DNA from: Cyclobacteriaceae bacterium
Lineage (GTDB): Bacteria > Bacteroidota > Bacteroidia > Cytophagales > Cyclobacteriaceae
Length of the DNA: 24,884 bases
Assembly: GCA_021648745.1 (NCBI GenBank)
Contig: JAKISE010000043.1
Span: 1 to 24,884, forward strand
Reading direction: 5' to 3'
The position numbers were made by a program, and so were the translations under genes. Below the pieces are notes generated by a model that saw nothing but the letters and a program-made list of their open reading frames with translations, searched no databases and was not told the DNA's origin. This document shows positions 16,470 through 24,781 of this stretch, piece by piece (position 1 is the stretch's first letter; each line of letters begins with the position of its first letter).

Positions 16470-17150
16470 TTAATTACCAACATTACTTATACGTAAATAT
16501 TCGCGCTCAAGTACATCTGATCTTGCAATTATATTTTTATACCACTCCAAGGTTAATGTACCTTTTTCGTCATCTGATAGTTGCCATTCAACCTCAGACC
16601 TTCGAATCTTATTCGAGAGCTCAAATAAACAAATAGCCACGCTTACAGAGATATTAAAACTTTCTGTAAACCCAACCATGGGAATGTGTATAAAATCGTC
16701 CATTTGTGAATTAGCAAAATCACTCAACCCAGATTCTTCTTGTCCAAAAACTAAGGCGGTTTTTTCATCTATAAGATACTCATTAATTGACTTATACTCA
16801 GGATTGGGTGATGTACCCACCAATTTATACCCATTTGACTTTAGCTGATCGAAACAATTATCTTTTGTTTCAGACTGCTGGTATTTATAAAGTGAAACCC
16901 AATTTGCCGAACCTCGTACCACATAAGGGTTTATGTTATATTCATTATCACCCTCTATAATATGGATATCCTGAACACCAAAACAATCGCAACTGCGCAC
17001 TACAGCGCTTGCGTTATGTGGATGATAAATATTTTCGAGTACAACGGTTAAATACCGTGTTCTCTTTCTCATCACTTCCTCCATCAAGGCTTTCTTATGA
17101 TCGCTCACATAAGGAGCAAGAAACTCTGTTAAAGCTGCCTGATCGCTCAT
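16470..17150 (-). CDS. trmH: tRNA (guanosine-18-2'-O)-methyltransferase, TrmH
   Basis: A 226-aa SpoU-class enzyme that uses S-adenosylmethionine to methylate the ribose of G18 in the tRNA D-loop. The three SPOUT motifs are present: motif 1, ENIYHPHNASAVVRSCDCFG (39-58), with Asn46 and the likely catalytic Arg52; motif 2, ALVFGQEESGLS (132-143); and motif 3, IHIPMVGFTESFNISVSVA (154-172), with Asn166, forming the trefoil-knot cofactor site. The N-terminal helix with KRTRYLTVVLEN and the length fit TrmH better than rRNA methyltransferase RlmB, which has an extra N-terminal domain. Its ATG directly follows the parC stop codon with no spacer, so it is probably translationally coupled to parC. Substrate choice within the family rests on similarity. 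Confidence 0.92.
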   Translation of the reverse strand: MSDQAALTEFLAPYVSDHKKALMEEVMRKRTRYLTVVLENIYHPHNASAVVRSCDCFGVQDIHIIEGDNEYNINPYVVRGSANWVSLYKYQQSETKDNCFDQLKSNGYKLVGTSPNPEYKSINEYLIDEKTALVFGQEESGLSDFANSQMDDFIHIPMVGFTESFNISVSVAICLFELSNKIRRSEVEWQLSDDEKGTLTLEWYKNIIARSDVLEREYLRISNVGN

Positions 17151-19874
17151 TTAGAAAAGCTCAAGGGTAGTGCCGACTTCATAGTCATCTCCACCTTCTT
17201 TTTTAGGTGGCTTTGGGGGTGTTGTTGGCATAGGTTTTTCAGGTGGCATTTCATCTTCATTTACAACCGTTTTAGGCTCCTCAACTACTTTAGGTTTAAG
17301 TGTTGACACGGCCTCTTTAACTACCTCAACCACAGGTTTGTTCTCTGTTTCTGGATCAGCAGCCTCTACTGCTTCTATTTTTGGCTCAATGAATACGGCC
17401 TTCTTAACTTGGTGCTGTGACAAACGATTGCCTGCGGCTTTCCAACCTTTTACATCGATTAGTTCTGAAGCCTCTACCGTTATCGTTTCTTTCTCTTTGG
17501 TTTTTCCTTTTACCAAATCCATTTTTAGCGCAGGATTAGGATGCACAGAAAGAGCTACTAATTTTGACCCAGCCGTTTCACTGATTAACCCATACTTTTT
17601 ACCAGTAGTGTTGGTTTCTATTTGGAAACGTTTGATAAAGTGATTTTTAGTTTTACCATCTTGATGAACTAAAGACACCACCAAGTCGGAATCAAGCCTT
17701 TTAATTATGCTAATTTTATCAGGTTCATAGTGGTTAGATAGCTCGTAAGAAGTGAGTTCGAATTGACCATCTTTATATAATACCAATACTCGATCTTCAC
17801 CATCGAAATTACCAATCAGCTCACCTCTCGATTCTTTATTTAAACGGCCAACTGATACATCGTACCAAATATCTATACCTGACAAGGTCGAAATTCCTTC
17901 GGATTTAAATTCTGTTTTTCGAATAGGGTATTTTGTTAAAATATTACCTCCTGCACCTCGGCCTTTTATTTCTATAGTAGCGAAATCAAAATCGAATACT
18001 TTAGTTCTGGCACTACAGCCAGATGTTAGTTTTACAGTTACCACCTCTGCTTCTCCATTAGGATTGGCGCTAAAATAAAACACTTTAGAACCCTTTGCGC
18101 CTTTTGTTAATTGGTATTCTTTATCCCGCGTTACCCCTAACACATTAAAGCGTTTGACCATATTTCGACTAGAGCCTGCATCTACATAAATAAGGTTGTA
18201 GACCATACGTTCATCATTCTTTTTCCAAACACCTACGTGCAAAATGTCTTTGCCCATAAATATTTTTTCAGAAATTCGAGAGACCATGCAAACACCATCT
18301 TTACGCACCACAATTATGTCGTCAATATCGGAACAATCGCATACAAATTCGTCTTTTTTAAGACTATAGCCAATAAACCCATCTTTGCGATTTACATAAA
18401 GTTTCTGATTATTAGCCACTACCGAAGTAGCTCTAATTTCATCAAAGGTTTTTATCTCTGTCTTACGCTCTTTCCCTTTGCCGTATTTATCTAACAACCT
18501 ATTAAAATGGGCAATGGCATAATCCGTGAGATTTTCTAAGTGATGCGCCACTTGCTTAAGCTCTTCTTCGAGCTTATTCATTAGATCATCTGCCTTAAAG
18601 GCATCAAACCTAGAGATTCGCTTAATCTTAATTTCTGTCAAGCGGACAATATCCTCCTCTGTAATCTCTCTATAAAATTGAGGTTTAAATGGAGTTAGGC
18701 CCTTGTCGATCGTTTTAATAACGGCTTCCCAAGTTTCACACTCTTCAATATCTCTATAAATTCTATTTTCGATAAATATTTTTTCTAGAGATGAGAATAA
18801 TATCTTCTCTAATAATTCAGATCTTCTTATTTCAAGTTCTTGTTTAAGAAGGTCAACTGTTTGATGGGTATTAATTTTTAAAATCTCATTTACCGATAAA
18901 AACATCGGCTTGTCTTCCACAATAACACAGGCATTAGGAGATAATGAAATTTCGCAATCGGTAAATGCATAGAGTGCATCTATGGTAACATCAGGAGACA
19001 TTCCAGGAGCTAAACTCACAGCAATTTCTACATCTTTTGCCGTATTATCAATTACTTTTTTAATCTTAATTTTTCCCTTATCATTTGCTTTAATAATGGA
19101 ATCGATGATAGAACTAGTAGTAGTAGCATAAGGAATATCTTTTATGATAATTTCCTTTTTATCAACCACTTCGATTTTTGCTCTTACTTTAACTTTACCT
19201 CCTCTTTCTCCCTGCTTATAATCTGAAATATCTACCATCCCTCCTGTTAAAAAATCAGGGTAGATCTTGGGGCTTTTACCTTTTAATATATCAATAGATG
19301 CCTTTACTAATTCGATAAAATTATGAGGTAATATTTTAGTTGAAAGACCAACAGCAATACCATCTACTCCTTGAGTTAAAAGCAGAGGAAATTTTACAGG
19401 CAATGCTATTGGCTCCTTTTTACGGCCATCGTAAGAGAGTTGCCAATCCGTAGTTTGCCCGTTAAATGCTACATCTAAGGCAAATTTTGACAAACGCACC
19501 TCTATATATCTAGGGGCGGCAGCCCTATCTCCTGTTCGTATATCGCCCCAGTTTCCTTGAGTTTCAAAGAGTAATTCTTTTTGACCAAGGGTAGTAATGG
19601 CATCGCCAATAGCTGCATCGCCATGAGGATGATACTGCATAGTTGTACCAATAACATTGGCCACTTTATTAAATCGACCATCGTCCATTTCTTTCATGGC
19701 ATGCATTATTCGCCTTTGTACAGGCTTTAATCCATCGTCAATGGCAGGAACGGCTCTTTCTAATATTACATACGATGCATAATCTAGAAACCAGTTTTCG
19801 TACATGCCAGATAGAGGAACAATCGTATGTGATTCCTCTTGGTGTTGGCTATTGGTTAATTCTTCTTCACTCAT
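17151..19874 (-). CDS. parC: DNA topoisomerase IV subunit A
   Basis: A 907-aa type IIA topoisomerase breakage-reunion subunit that pairs with ParE to unlink daughter chromosomes. Early motifs are GLKPVQRRIMHAM (48-60), YHPHGDAAIGDA (81-92) and DRAAAPRYIEVRLSKF, with Tyr123 as the active-site tyrosine that bonds to DNA. The central part has the coiled-coil connector, and residues about 510-810 form the C-terminal beta-pinwheel. I see no GyrA-box, which with the parE partner supports ParC rather than GyrA. The last ~75 residues are an acidic, Pro/Lys/Val-rich tail, probably disordered. Ala87 stands where quinolone-sensitive enzymes have Ser. parC starts 4 bases after parE and its stop touches the trmH start, so all three are co-transcribed. 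Confidence 0.94.
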   Translation of the reverse strand: MSEEELTNSQHQEESHTIVPLSGMYENWFLDYASYVILERAVPAIDDGLKPVQRRIMHAMKEMDDGRFNKVANVIGTTMQYHPHGDAAIGDAITTLGQKELLFETQGNWGDIRTGDRAAAPRYIEVRLSKFALDVAFNGQTTDWQLSYDGRKKEPIALPVKFPLLLTQGVDGIAVGLSTKILPHNFIELVKASIDILKGKSPKIYPDFLTGGMVDISDYKQGERGGKVKVRAKIEVVDKKEIIIKDIPYATTTSSIIDSIIKANDKGKIKIKKVIDNTAKDVEIAVSLAPGMSPDVTIDALYAFTDCEISLSPNACVIVEDKPMFLSVNEILKINTHQTVDLLKQELEIRRSELLEKILFSSLEKIFIENRIYRDIEECETWEAVIKTIDKGLTPFKPQFYREITEEDIVRLTEIKIKRISRFDAFKADDLMNKLEEELKQVAHHLENLTDYAIAHFNRLLDKYGKGKERKTEIKTFDEIRATSVVANNQKLYVNRKDGFIGYSLKKDEFVCDCSDIDDIIVVRKDGVCMVSRISEKIFMGKDILHVGVWKKNDERMVYNLIYVDAGSSRNMVKRFNVLGVTRDKEYQLTKGAKGSKVFYFSANPNGEAEVVTVKLTSGCSARTKVFDFDFATIEIKGRGAGGNILTKYPIRKTEFKSEGISTLSGIDIWYDVSVGRLNKESRGELIGNFDGEDRVLVLYKDGQFELTSYELSNHYEPDKISIIKRLDSDLVVSLVHQDGKTKNHFIKRFQIETNTTGKKYGLISETAGSKLVALSVHPNPALKMDLVKGKTKEKETITVEASELIDVKGWKAAGNRLSQHQVKKAVFIEPKIEAVEAADPETENKPVVEVVKEAVSTLKPKVVEEPKTVVNEDEMPPEKPMPTTPPKPPKKEGGDDYEVGTTLELF

Positions 19875-19878
19875 TCAA

Positions 19879-21738
19879 TTATGCAATTTCTTCTTCAACA
19901 AAATCTTTTTCAACTCTTAATTTATCAATGATGAATTTTTGCCTGTCGGGGGTGTTTTTGCCCATATAAAAACTCAATAATTTCTCAATACTGGTATCTT
20001 CTCTCTGAATCACAGGATCTAATCGAATTCCATCTCCTATAAATTCACCAAACTCATCTGGGGAGATTTCTCCAAGTCCTTTAAATCGAGTAATCTCAGG
20101 TTTTGCTCCCAATTGCCTGATTGCGGCTTGTTTTTCCTGTTCATCGTAGCAGTAAATGGTTTGCTTTTTATTTCTGACCCTGAACAAGGGTGTATCTAAA
20201 ATAAATACATAGCCATGTTTAACTAAGTCAGGGAAAAACTGTAAAAAGAAAGTAAGGAGTAATAAGCGAATATGCATACCATCTACATCGGCATCAGTAG
20301 CAACCACAATTTTGCGGTAACGCAAACCTTCAATGCCATCTTCTATGTTAAGGGCATGTTGCAATAAGTTAAACTCTTCATTTTCGTACACTACTTTTTT
20401 AGTAAGCCCGAAGCTATTTAATGGCTTACCCCTCAAACTAAACACAGCCTGAGTCTGTACGTTTCTGGATTTTGTAATCGATCCACTTGCAGAATCTCCC
20501 TCTGTAATAAAAACCATTGTTTCTTCACGTAAGTCACCTTTTTTATCATTTAAATGGATGCGGCAATCTCGAAGTTTCTTATTATGAAGATTTGCTTTTT
20601 TAGCTCGATCATTTGCCAGTTTTTTAATTCCAGCTATTTCCTTTCGCTCTCGTTCCGATTGTAAAATCCTTTTTTGAAGTGCATCTGCAACTTCTGAATT
20701 TTTATGTAGGTAATTGTCTAATTCTACCTTAATAAAATCATTGACAAACGTACGCATGGTTGGCCCATCGGGTCCCACATTTAATGAACCAAGCTTGGTT
20801 TTTGTTTGAGATTCAAACACAGGCTCCTGCACTCTTACCGCTACCGATGCAATTATACTCCCTCGAATATCAGCCGCATCGTAATCCTTTTTAAAGAAAT
20901 CTCGTATTGTTTTTACAACGGCTTCTCTAAAGGCAGCTAGGTGCGTACCTCCTTGGGTGGTATACTGCCCATTTACAAATGAATAATATTCTTCACCATA
21001 CTGGTTAGAGTGGGTTATGGCTACTTCAATATCCTCCCCTTTAATATGAATTATAGGATAGCGTAAACTTTCTTGCTGTACCTTTCTTGAAAGCAAATCG
21101 TATAGGCCATTCTCGGCAAAATATTTTTGTCCGTTAAGGTTTATTGTAAGTCCTGAGTTAAGGAATACATAATTCCAAATGAGGTCTTCGAGATACCCTG
21201 GGATATAATGGTAGTTTTTAAAAACAGATTCGTCTGGTTCAAATGCAATTAATGTTCCGTTTCTACCACTACTCGAAGCCACCTTTGCATCCTTCGTAAT
21301 TACTCCCTTTGTAAATTCGGCTAGTTTGGATTCTCCGTTCCGATACGACTGTACTTTAAAATAATTAGAGAGCGCATTTACGGCTTTGGTACCAACTCCA
21401 TTAAGCCCAACTGATTTTTGAAAAGCACCAGAGTCGTATTTACCACCAGTATTTATTTTAGAAACACAATCAACCACTTTACCAAGCGGTATGCCTCTTC
21501 CATAATCTCGTATTTCAACTCTCCGTTCCGATATTTTAACCTCAATGATTTTACCAAAACCCATCATATGCTCATCTATACAGTTATCTATTACTTCTTT
21601 TACAAGTACATAAATACCATCGTCTTGAGCCGAGCCATCTCCAAGTTTACCAATATACATACCAGGGCGCAGCCTAATATGTTCTTTCCAATCTAACGAT
21701 TTTATGCTCCCTTCATCGTAATTACTAACTTCTGCCAT
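19879..21738 (-). CDS. parE: DNA topoisomerase IV subunit B
   Basis: A 619-aa ATPase subunit of topoisomerase IV. The GHKL ATP site is visible: EVIDNCIDEH (48-57) with Glu48 as catalytic base and Asn52 for magnesium, RDYGRGIPLG around Asp78, and the lid GLNGVGTKAVNALS (111-124). The transducer domain contains YTTQGGTHLAAF. The Toprim domain has EGDSASGS (Glu413) and ATDADVDGMH (Asp482, Asp484), the acidic residues that bind magnesium during DNA cleavage, and RFKGLGE near the end completes the signature. The length lacks the insert of E. coli GyrB and fits ParE. It lies 4 bases before parC. The 217-base gap upstream should carry its promoter, though I could not find a convincing one. Confidence 0.95.
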   Translation of the reverse strand: MAEVSNYDEGSIKSLDWKEHIRLRPGMYIGKLGDGSAQDDGIYVLVKEVIDNCIDEHMMGFGKIIEVKISERRVEIRDYGRGIPLGKVVDCVSKINTGGKYDSGAFQKSVGLNGVGTKAVNALSNYFKVQSYRNGESKLAEFTKGVITKDAKVASSSGRNGTLIAFEPDESVFKNYHYIPGYLEDLIWNYVFLNSGLTINLNGQKYFAENGLYDLLSRKVQQESLRYPIIHIKGEDIEVAITHSNQYGEEYYSFVNGQYTTQGGTHLAAFREAVVKTIRDFFKKDYDAADIRGSIIASVAVRVQEPVFESQTKTKLGSLNVGPDGPTMRTFVNDFIKVELDNYLHKNSEVADALQKRILQSERERKEIAGIKKLANDRAKKANLHNKKLRDCRIHLNDKKGDLREETMVFITEGDSASGSITKSRNVQTQAVFSLRGKPLNSFGLTKKVVYENEEFNLLQHALNIEDGIEGLRYRKIVVATDADVDGMHIRLLLLTFFLQFFPDLVKHGYVFILDTPLFRVRNKKQTIYCYDEQEKQAAIRQLGAKPEITRFKGLGEISPDEFGEFIGDGIRLDPVIQREDTSIEKLLSFYMGKNTPDRQKFIIDKLRVEKDFVEEEIA

Positions 21739-21955
21739 CGATATTATCTGAAATTTGAATTAAGGTCTTTATTTAGAAATAATAAACTATTTTCAACTTT
21801 TCCGATGCTCTTCTTTGCTTCCAAAAGTTTATTGTAGCTACTAATTAAGTACTTTTTGTTAATATCCGCAACCACATCAAAACCACTATTTCTTAGCAAT
21901 ACGGTGTTAACTGGCTAATAATCTGTTAATTGAAAGCCGTAGAAAAAAGATTACT

Positions 21956-22405
21956 TTAAACTGTTTTTTTTGACTTTACCAAAGAAGTCATAAAAGCAAC
22001 CAACCAAACAACGAATAAGCCAATGCTTAAATAAATAAATGGGGCAAAAGAATCGTAGTCAAAATTTTCTTGCCCGTTAAGAATTGCCAAAAATGTTAAT
22101 GCCACTGAGAAGAAAACATTTATAATAATGGATAAAGAAAAAATAAACTTACCGCTTGTTTGCGCTTGATTGGAAACTGATTTTCTTAATATATTACCCA
22201 ACAAATAAAATAGAAGGTTGGTTATAATTAAAAGTGCTAATGTTCCATAAAAAAAATAATTCTTACCAATATATTGAGTTGGGTTTCCACCTTTGTTAAG
22301 TAAAACAAGTACTTGCTCGGGCAAACCTGCATAGGCTATAAAAAAAACGAACCCCAATACAATGATTGATATAATTCGAAGGGCATTAGTTACTCTTAAG
22401 GTCAT
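21956..22405 (-). CDS. Small four-helix membrane protein, 149 aa
   Basis: The sequence shows four likely membrane helices: about 10-28, 50-69, 85-108 and 120-142, with a basic C-terminus (VKSKKTV) that should lie in the cytoplasm. The segment GLPEQVLVLLNKGGNPTQYI between helices 1 and 2 distantly recalls DUF1648-type proteins, where a short loop with a conserved proline and glycine follows the first helix, but the match is weak and I do not assign the family. It reads away from the plus-strand hydroxylase gene, with 94 bases between the two starts, and toward parE, with 217 bases between. No function can be inferred from the sequence. Confidence 0.75.
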   Translation of the reverse strand: MTLRVTNALRIISIIVLGFVFFIAYAGLPEQVLVLLNKGGNPTQYIGKNYFFYGTLALLIITNLLFYLLGNILRKSVSNQAQTSGKFIFSLSIIINVFFSVALTFLAILNGQENFDYDSFAPFIYLSIGLFVVWLVAFMTSLVKSKKTV

Positions 22406-22474
22406 TTATTAAAAAATTAGAGTGCAAGTTTACCCAAAAATTAGTTCAACAATATTTATTTGACTAGAATTAAA

Positions 22475-22482
22475 TACTTTTG
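22475..22482 (+). promoter_or_regulatory. Possible -7 promoter box of the hydroxylase gene
   Basis: TACTTTTG matches the Bacteroidota -7 consensus TAnnTTTG in full and lies 17 bases before the ATG at 22500. A TTTG at 22459-22462 is too close (12 bases) to be the usual -33 box, and nothing fits at the normal distance. The leader would be very short. It may be a chance match. Confidence 0.3.
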
Positions 22483-22499
22483 AAAAAATAGATGAATTA

Positions 22500-23717
22500 A
22501 TGGATGTAAACCCAATCGTATTATCGATACCCATATTTGCATTACTTATTATTATTGAGGTAATTATACAATGGCTAAGTAATCGGAAATTATACCGATT
22601 AAATGATGCTGTTACTAATATTAATTGCGGTATTACCCAGCAGGTATCTGGTATTTTTCTAAAACTATTTGCACTCGGCATCTATCAATTCATTTTTGAG
22701 AATTTTGCCGTTTGGCAAATTTCAACCAATTGGTACACCCTTATTATTCTATTTATTGCTACAGATTTTGCCTATTACTGGGCTCACCGAATGAGCCATG
22801 AGATTAATTTATTTTGGAGCGGACATGTGGTACATCACCAAAGTGAAGACTATAATTTATCGGTAGCTTTAAGGCAAAGCTCTTTTCAAGTAATCTGGAC
22901 TTCTATTTTCTACTTTCCGCTAGCAATCATAGGATTTAATACCATTGATTTTGCCCTGATGGCAGCACTCACTACGCTTTACCAGTTTTGGATCCATACA
23001 GAACTAATAGGTAAACTTGGCTTTATCGAGTACATTTTTGTAACTCCATCGCACCACAGAGTGCATCACGGTCGTGACCCAAAGTACATTGATAAAAACC
23101 ATGGCGGAGCTTTTATTATATGGGACAAGCTTTTTGGCACTTACCAGCAAGAAGAAGAAAGACCCACTTATGGAGTTACTACACCTATTAATAGTTGGAA
23201 TCCCGTGTGGGCTAATTTTGTAAATTTTAAAGTAATGGGGAGTGAAATGAAGCAAATTCCTAGTTTCGTAGATAAAATAAAATACATTTTTTATAAACCA
23301 GGTTGGTTGCCCAAAGAAATGGGAGGTTATAGACCTGCGCCTGCCATTGATACCAACCATGCTAAATATACTACTGTAGTTAACCAAAAACTAAATGCCT
23401 ATATACTATTTCAATTTATTGCCATATTAGGTTTTACTACTTGGTTTTTATTTAACCAAGCACATTTGGATATGGCTCCAAAAATTATTTCTGCTTTATT
23501 AATAATGGTAACTGCTGTTACCAACGGTGGGCTCTTCGAAATGAAACCATGGACACAATGGGCAGAAAAACTTCGGTTAATGATTGTTTTAGGTATTGGT
23601 GCAGCTTTAGGATTTTTCGAAATGGCAGAAATGTGGGTCTTAATTATTGTAGCCAATTATTATATCATTTCTAAAATATGGCTCACAATTGCATTAAAAA
23701 AACAATCGAATGACTAA
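22500..23717 (+). CDS. Fatty-acid-hydroxylase/sterol-desaturase family, AGMO-like
   Basis: A 405-aa multi-helix membrane enzyme with the complete eight-histidine di-iron motif of the family: HRMSH (His96, His100), HVVHH (His109, His112, His113) and HHRVHH (His185, His186, His189, His190), plus His166 and His201 in nearby conserved spots. Hydrophobic helices precede the first box (about 5-25 and 45-90), lie between boxes two and three (about 128-160), and form a C-terminal set (about 300-400). This layout, with several helices after the histidine core, resembles alkylglycerol monooxygenase (TMEM195) more than short sterol desaturases. Such enzymes cut ether lipids using oxygen and tetrahydrobiopterin. 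The substrate here is an inference; carotenoid or other lipid hydroxylation is possible. A small exported-protein gene overlaps its end by 8 bases. Confidence 0.93.
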   Translation: MDVNPIVLSIPIFALLIIIEVIIQWLSNRKLYRLNDAVTNINCGITQQVSGIFLKLFALGIYQFIFENFAVWQISTNWYTLIILFIATDFAYYWAHRMSHEINLFWSGHVVHHQSEDYNLSVALRQSSFQVIWTSIFYFPLAIIGFNTIDFALMAALTTLYQFWIHTELIGKLGFIEYIFVTPSHHRVHHGRDPKYIDKNHGGAFIIWDKLFGTYQQEEERPTYGVTTPINSWNPVWANFVNFKVMGSEMKQIPSFVDKIKYIFYKPGWLPKEMGGYRPAPAIDTNHAKYTTVVNQKLNAYILFQFIAILGFTTWFLFNQAHLDMAPKIISALLIMVTAVTNGGLFEMKPWTQWAEKLRLMIVLGIGAALGFFEMAEMWVLIIVANYYIISKIWLTIALKKQSND

Positions 23718-24078
23718 ATATATTTCTATTTTTCTATTGATTTTTCTATCATATTGCACCTCCTCGCTAACCATAGATGGTTTTGACAAAAAAGGTTGGA
23801 CAAACGATAAAGATGGCTGCTTAGGAAACCGTAAAGATTTAATCGACCTAGTGATGGCCAATAAAGAAATACTCATGGGCAAAGACCAAAACCAAATTAA
23901 AAGCTTACTTGGCCGACCTGATATGCATGAAATATACAAAAGAGCACAACGGTTTTACATCTACTCCCTAGATCCAGGGTCATCATGTGGTAATTATATA
24001 GCTGATAAAAAACTGGCAAACTTAACCTTACGGTTTAATGCCCTAGGTAGGGTGCATGAAGTAGTGTATTATGAATAG
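23710..24078 (+). CDS. Small exported protein, SmpA/BamE-like, 122 aa
   Basis: The start overlaps the hydroxylase stop by 8 bases (ATG at 23710, TAA at 23715-23717), so the two are translationally coupled. A hydrophobic signal (about 4-15) ends at FLSYC; Cys16 could be lipidated, though Tyr at position -1 is unusual. The mature part has a helix followed by IKSLLGRPDMHEIYKRAQRFYIYSL and LTLRFNALGRVHEVVYYE, seen in segments around 60-90 and 103-122. The order, a helix with a GRP turn and then strands ending in a G-rich VxxVxY, is that of SmpA/OmlA (BamE-like) domains. It probably sits in the envelope and may help the hydroxylase or its lipid product, but that is a guess. Two other cysteines (in DGCLG and SSCGN) may pair. 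Confidence 0.82.
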   Translation: MTKYISIFLLIFLSYCTSSLTIDGFDKKGWTNDKDGCLGNRKDLIDLVMANKEILMGKDQNQIKSLLGRPDMHEIYKRAQRFYIYSLDPGSSCGNYIADKKLANLTLRFNALGRVHEVVYYE

Positions 24079-24125
24079 TTTGAAGTTATGAGTTTAGAGT
24101 TAAAGGTCAATTAAACAACATTTAA

Positions 24126-24419
24126 ATGATTACGCATATAGTATTTTTAAATATAAAGCCAGAATTAAATAAAGCAGAAATTTTGGCAACATTGAAATCT
24201 AATCTTCTTGGGTTAAATGATAGTATCTCAGAACTCAATCATTTGGAATTTGGAGTTGACTTCAACCAATCCGATGTAGCCTATGATGCCACACTTTACT
24301 CTAATTTTAATACCAAAGCTGATTTAGAGGCATATCAAATTCATCCTGAACATCTAAAAGTGAAGGATTACATAGGAAAAGTTTGCTCAAGCAGAGCTGT
24401 TGTGGATTATGAGAATTAA
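24126..24419 (+). CDS. Dabb (stress-responsive A/B barrel) domain protein
   Basis: A 97-aa protein covering one Dabb domain, a small alpha/beta barrel that forms dimers. The opening MITHIVFLNIKPE gives the first strand with its conserved His, and the C-terminal HPEHLKVKDYIGKVCSSRAV is the family hallmark, with the HPxH pair and the last strand. Relatives include plant stress proteins and olivetolic acid cyclase, but bacterial members mostly have no known reaction. There is no signal peptide, so it is cytosolic. It follows the small exported-protein gene by 47 bases and is probably in the same plus-strand operon as the AGMO-like hydroxylase. Confidence 0.9.
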   Translation: MITHIVFLNIKPELNKAEILATLKSNLLGLNDSISELNHLEFGVDFNQSDVAYDATLYSNFNTKADLEAYQIHPEHLKVKDYIGKVCSSRAVVDYEN

Positions 24420-24589
24420 ATTTCTTCATTAATACTCCCCAACTCGTCTAATTAAATATTACTCTTATTTTTCTAAAAATACGTAATTATCTATGGGATA
24501 GTTTAAGTATTAAAGATATAAAATTTGCCAGATAATTAATTTGCAATTTCTACAATTAATAAGCCTCATTAATACCTAAGAGCACTTTT

Positions 24590-24691
24590 ATGAAAAAAAA
24601 TGGAAAAAATTTAGATGCTTATTATGAGCCTGTGAGTGTAAATATCGCACCTCCTTTACAACAGAAATTTACAAGCAAACAGGTCATCTAA
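24590..24691 (+). CDS. Possible 33-aa small ORF
   Basis: ATG at 24590 opens 33 codons to TAA at 24691. The peptide begins MKKNGKNLDAYYEPVSVN and continues IAPPLQQKFTSKQVI, with a basic start and no hydrophobic signal. Its mix of residues looks more protein-like than most chance frames in such AT-rich DNA, but nothing else supports expression. It could be a short peptide gene, a remnant or noise. Confidence 0.25.
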   Translation: MKKNGKNLDAYYEPVSVNIAPPLQQKFTSKQVI

Positions 24692-24728
24692 ATAAAAAAG
24701 TATTCGCAATTATCCTTTTTACTGTAGT

Positions 24729-24781
24729 AACCTGAGTTCGGGATAAGGAATAGTTGTCAACCTGAGTTCGACCTAAGGAAT
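24729..24781. repeat. Two-copy 30-bp tandem repeat
   Basis: The unit AACCTGAGTTCGnnnTAAGGAAT occurs at 24729-24751 and 24759-24781, exactly 30 bases apart, identical outside the three variable bases. CCT near the left and AGG near the right of each unit could pair. It resembles the dispersed CCTGAG...GAAGG intergenic repeats of many Bacteroidota genomes; that link is from memory of the pattern. Confidence 0.75.

Noticed and set aside
23004..23387. Long open frame antisense to the hydroxylase gene
   Set aside because: It lies wholly opposite a gene with clear catalytic motifs, and its product shows no recognisable pattern.
24729..24781. Two 23-bp units 30 bp apart as a CRISPR remnant
   Set aside because: The gap between units is only 7 bases, there are only two copies and no cas gene is in the window.
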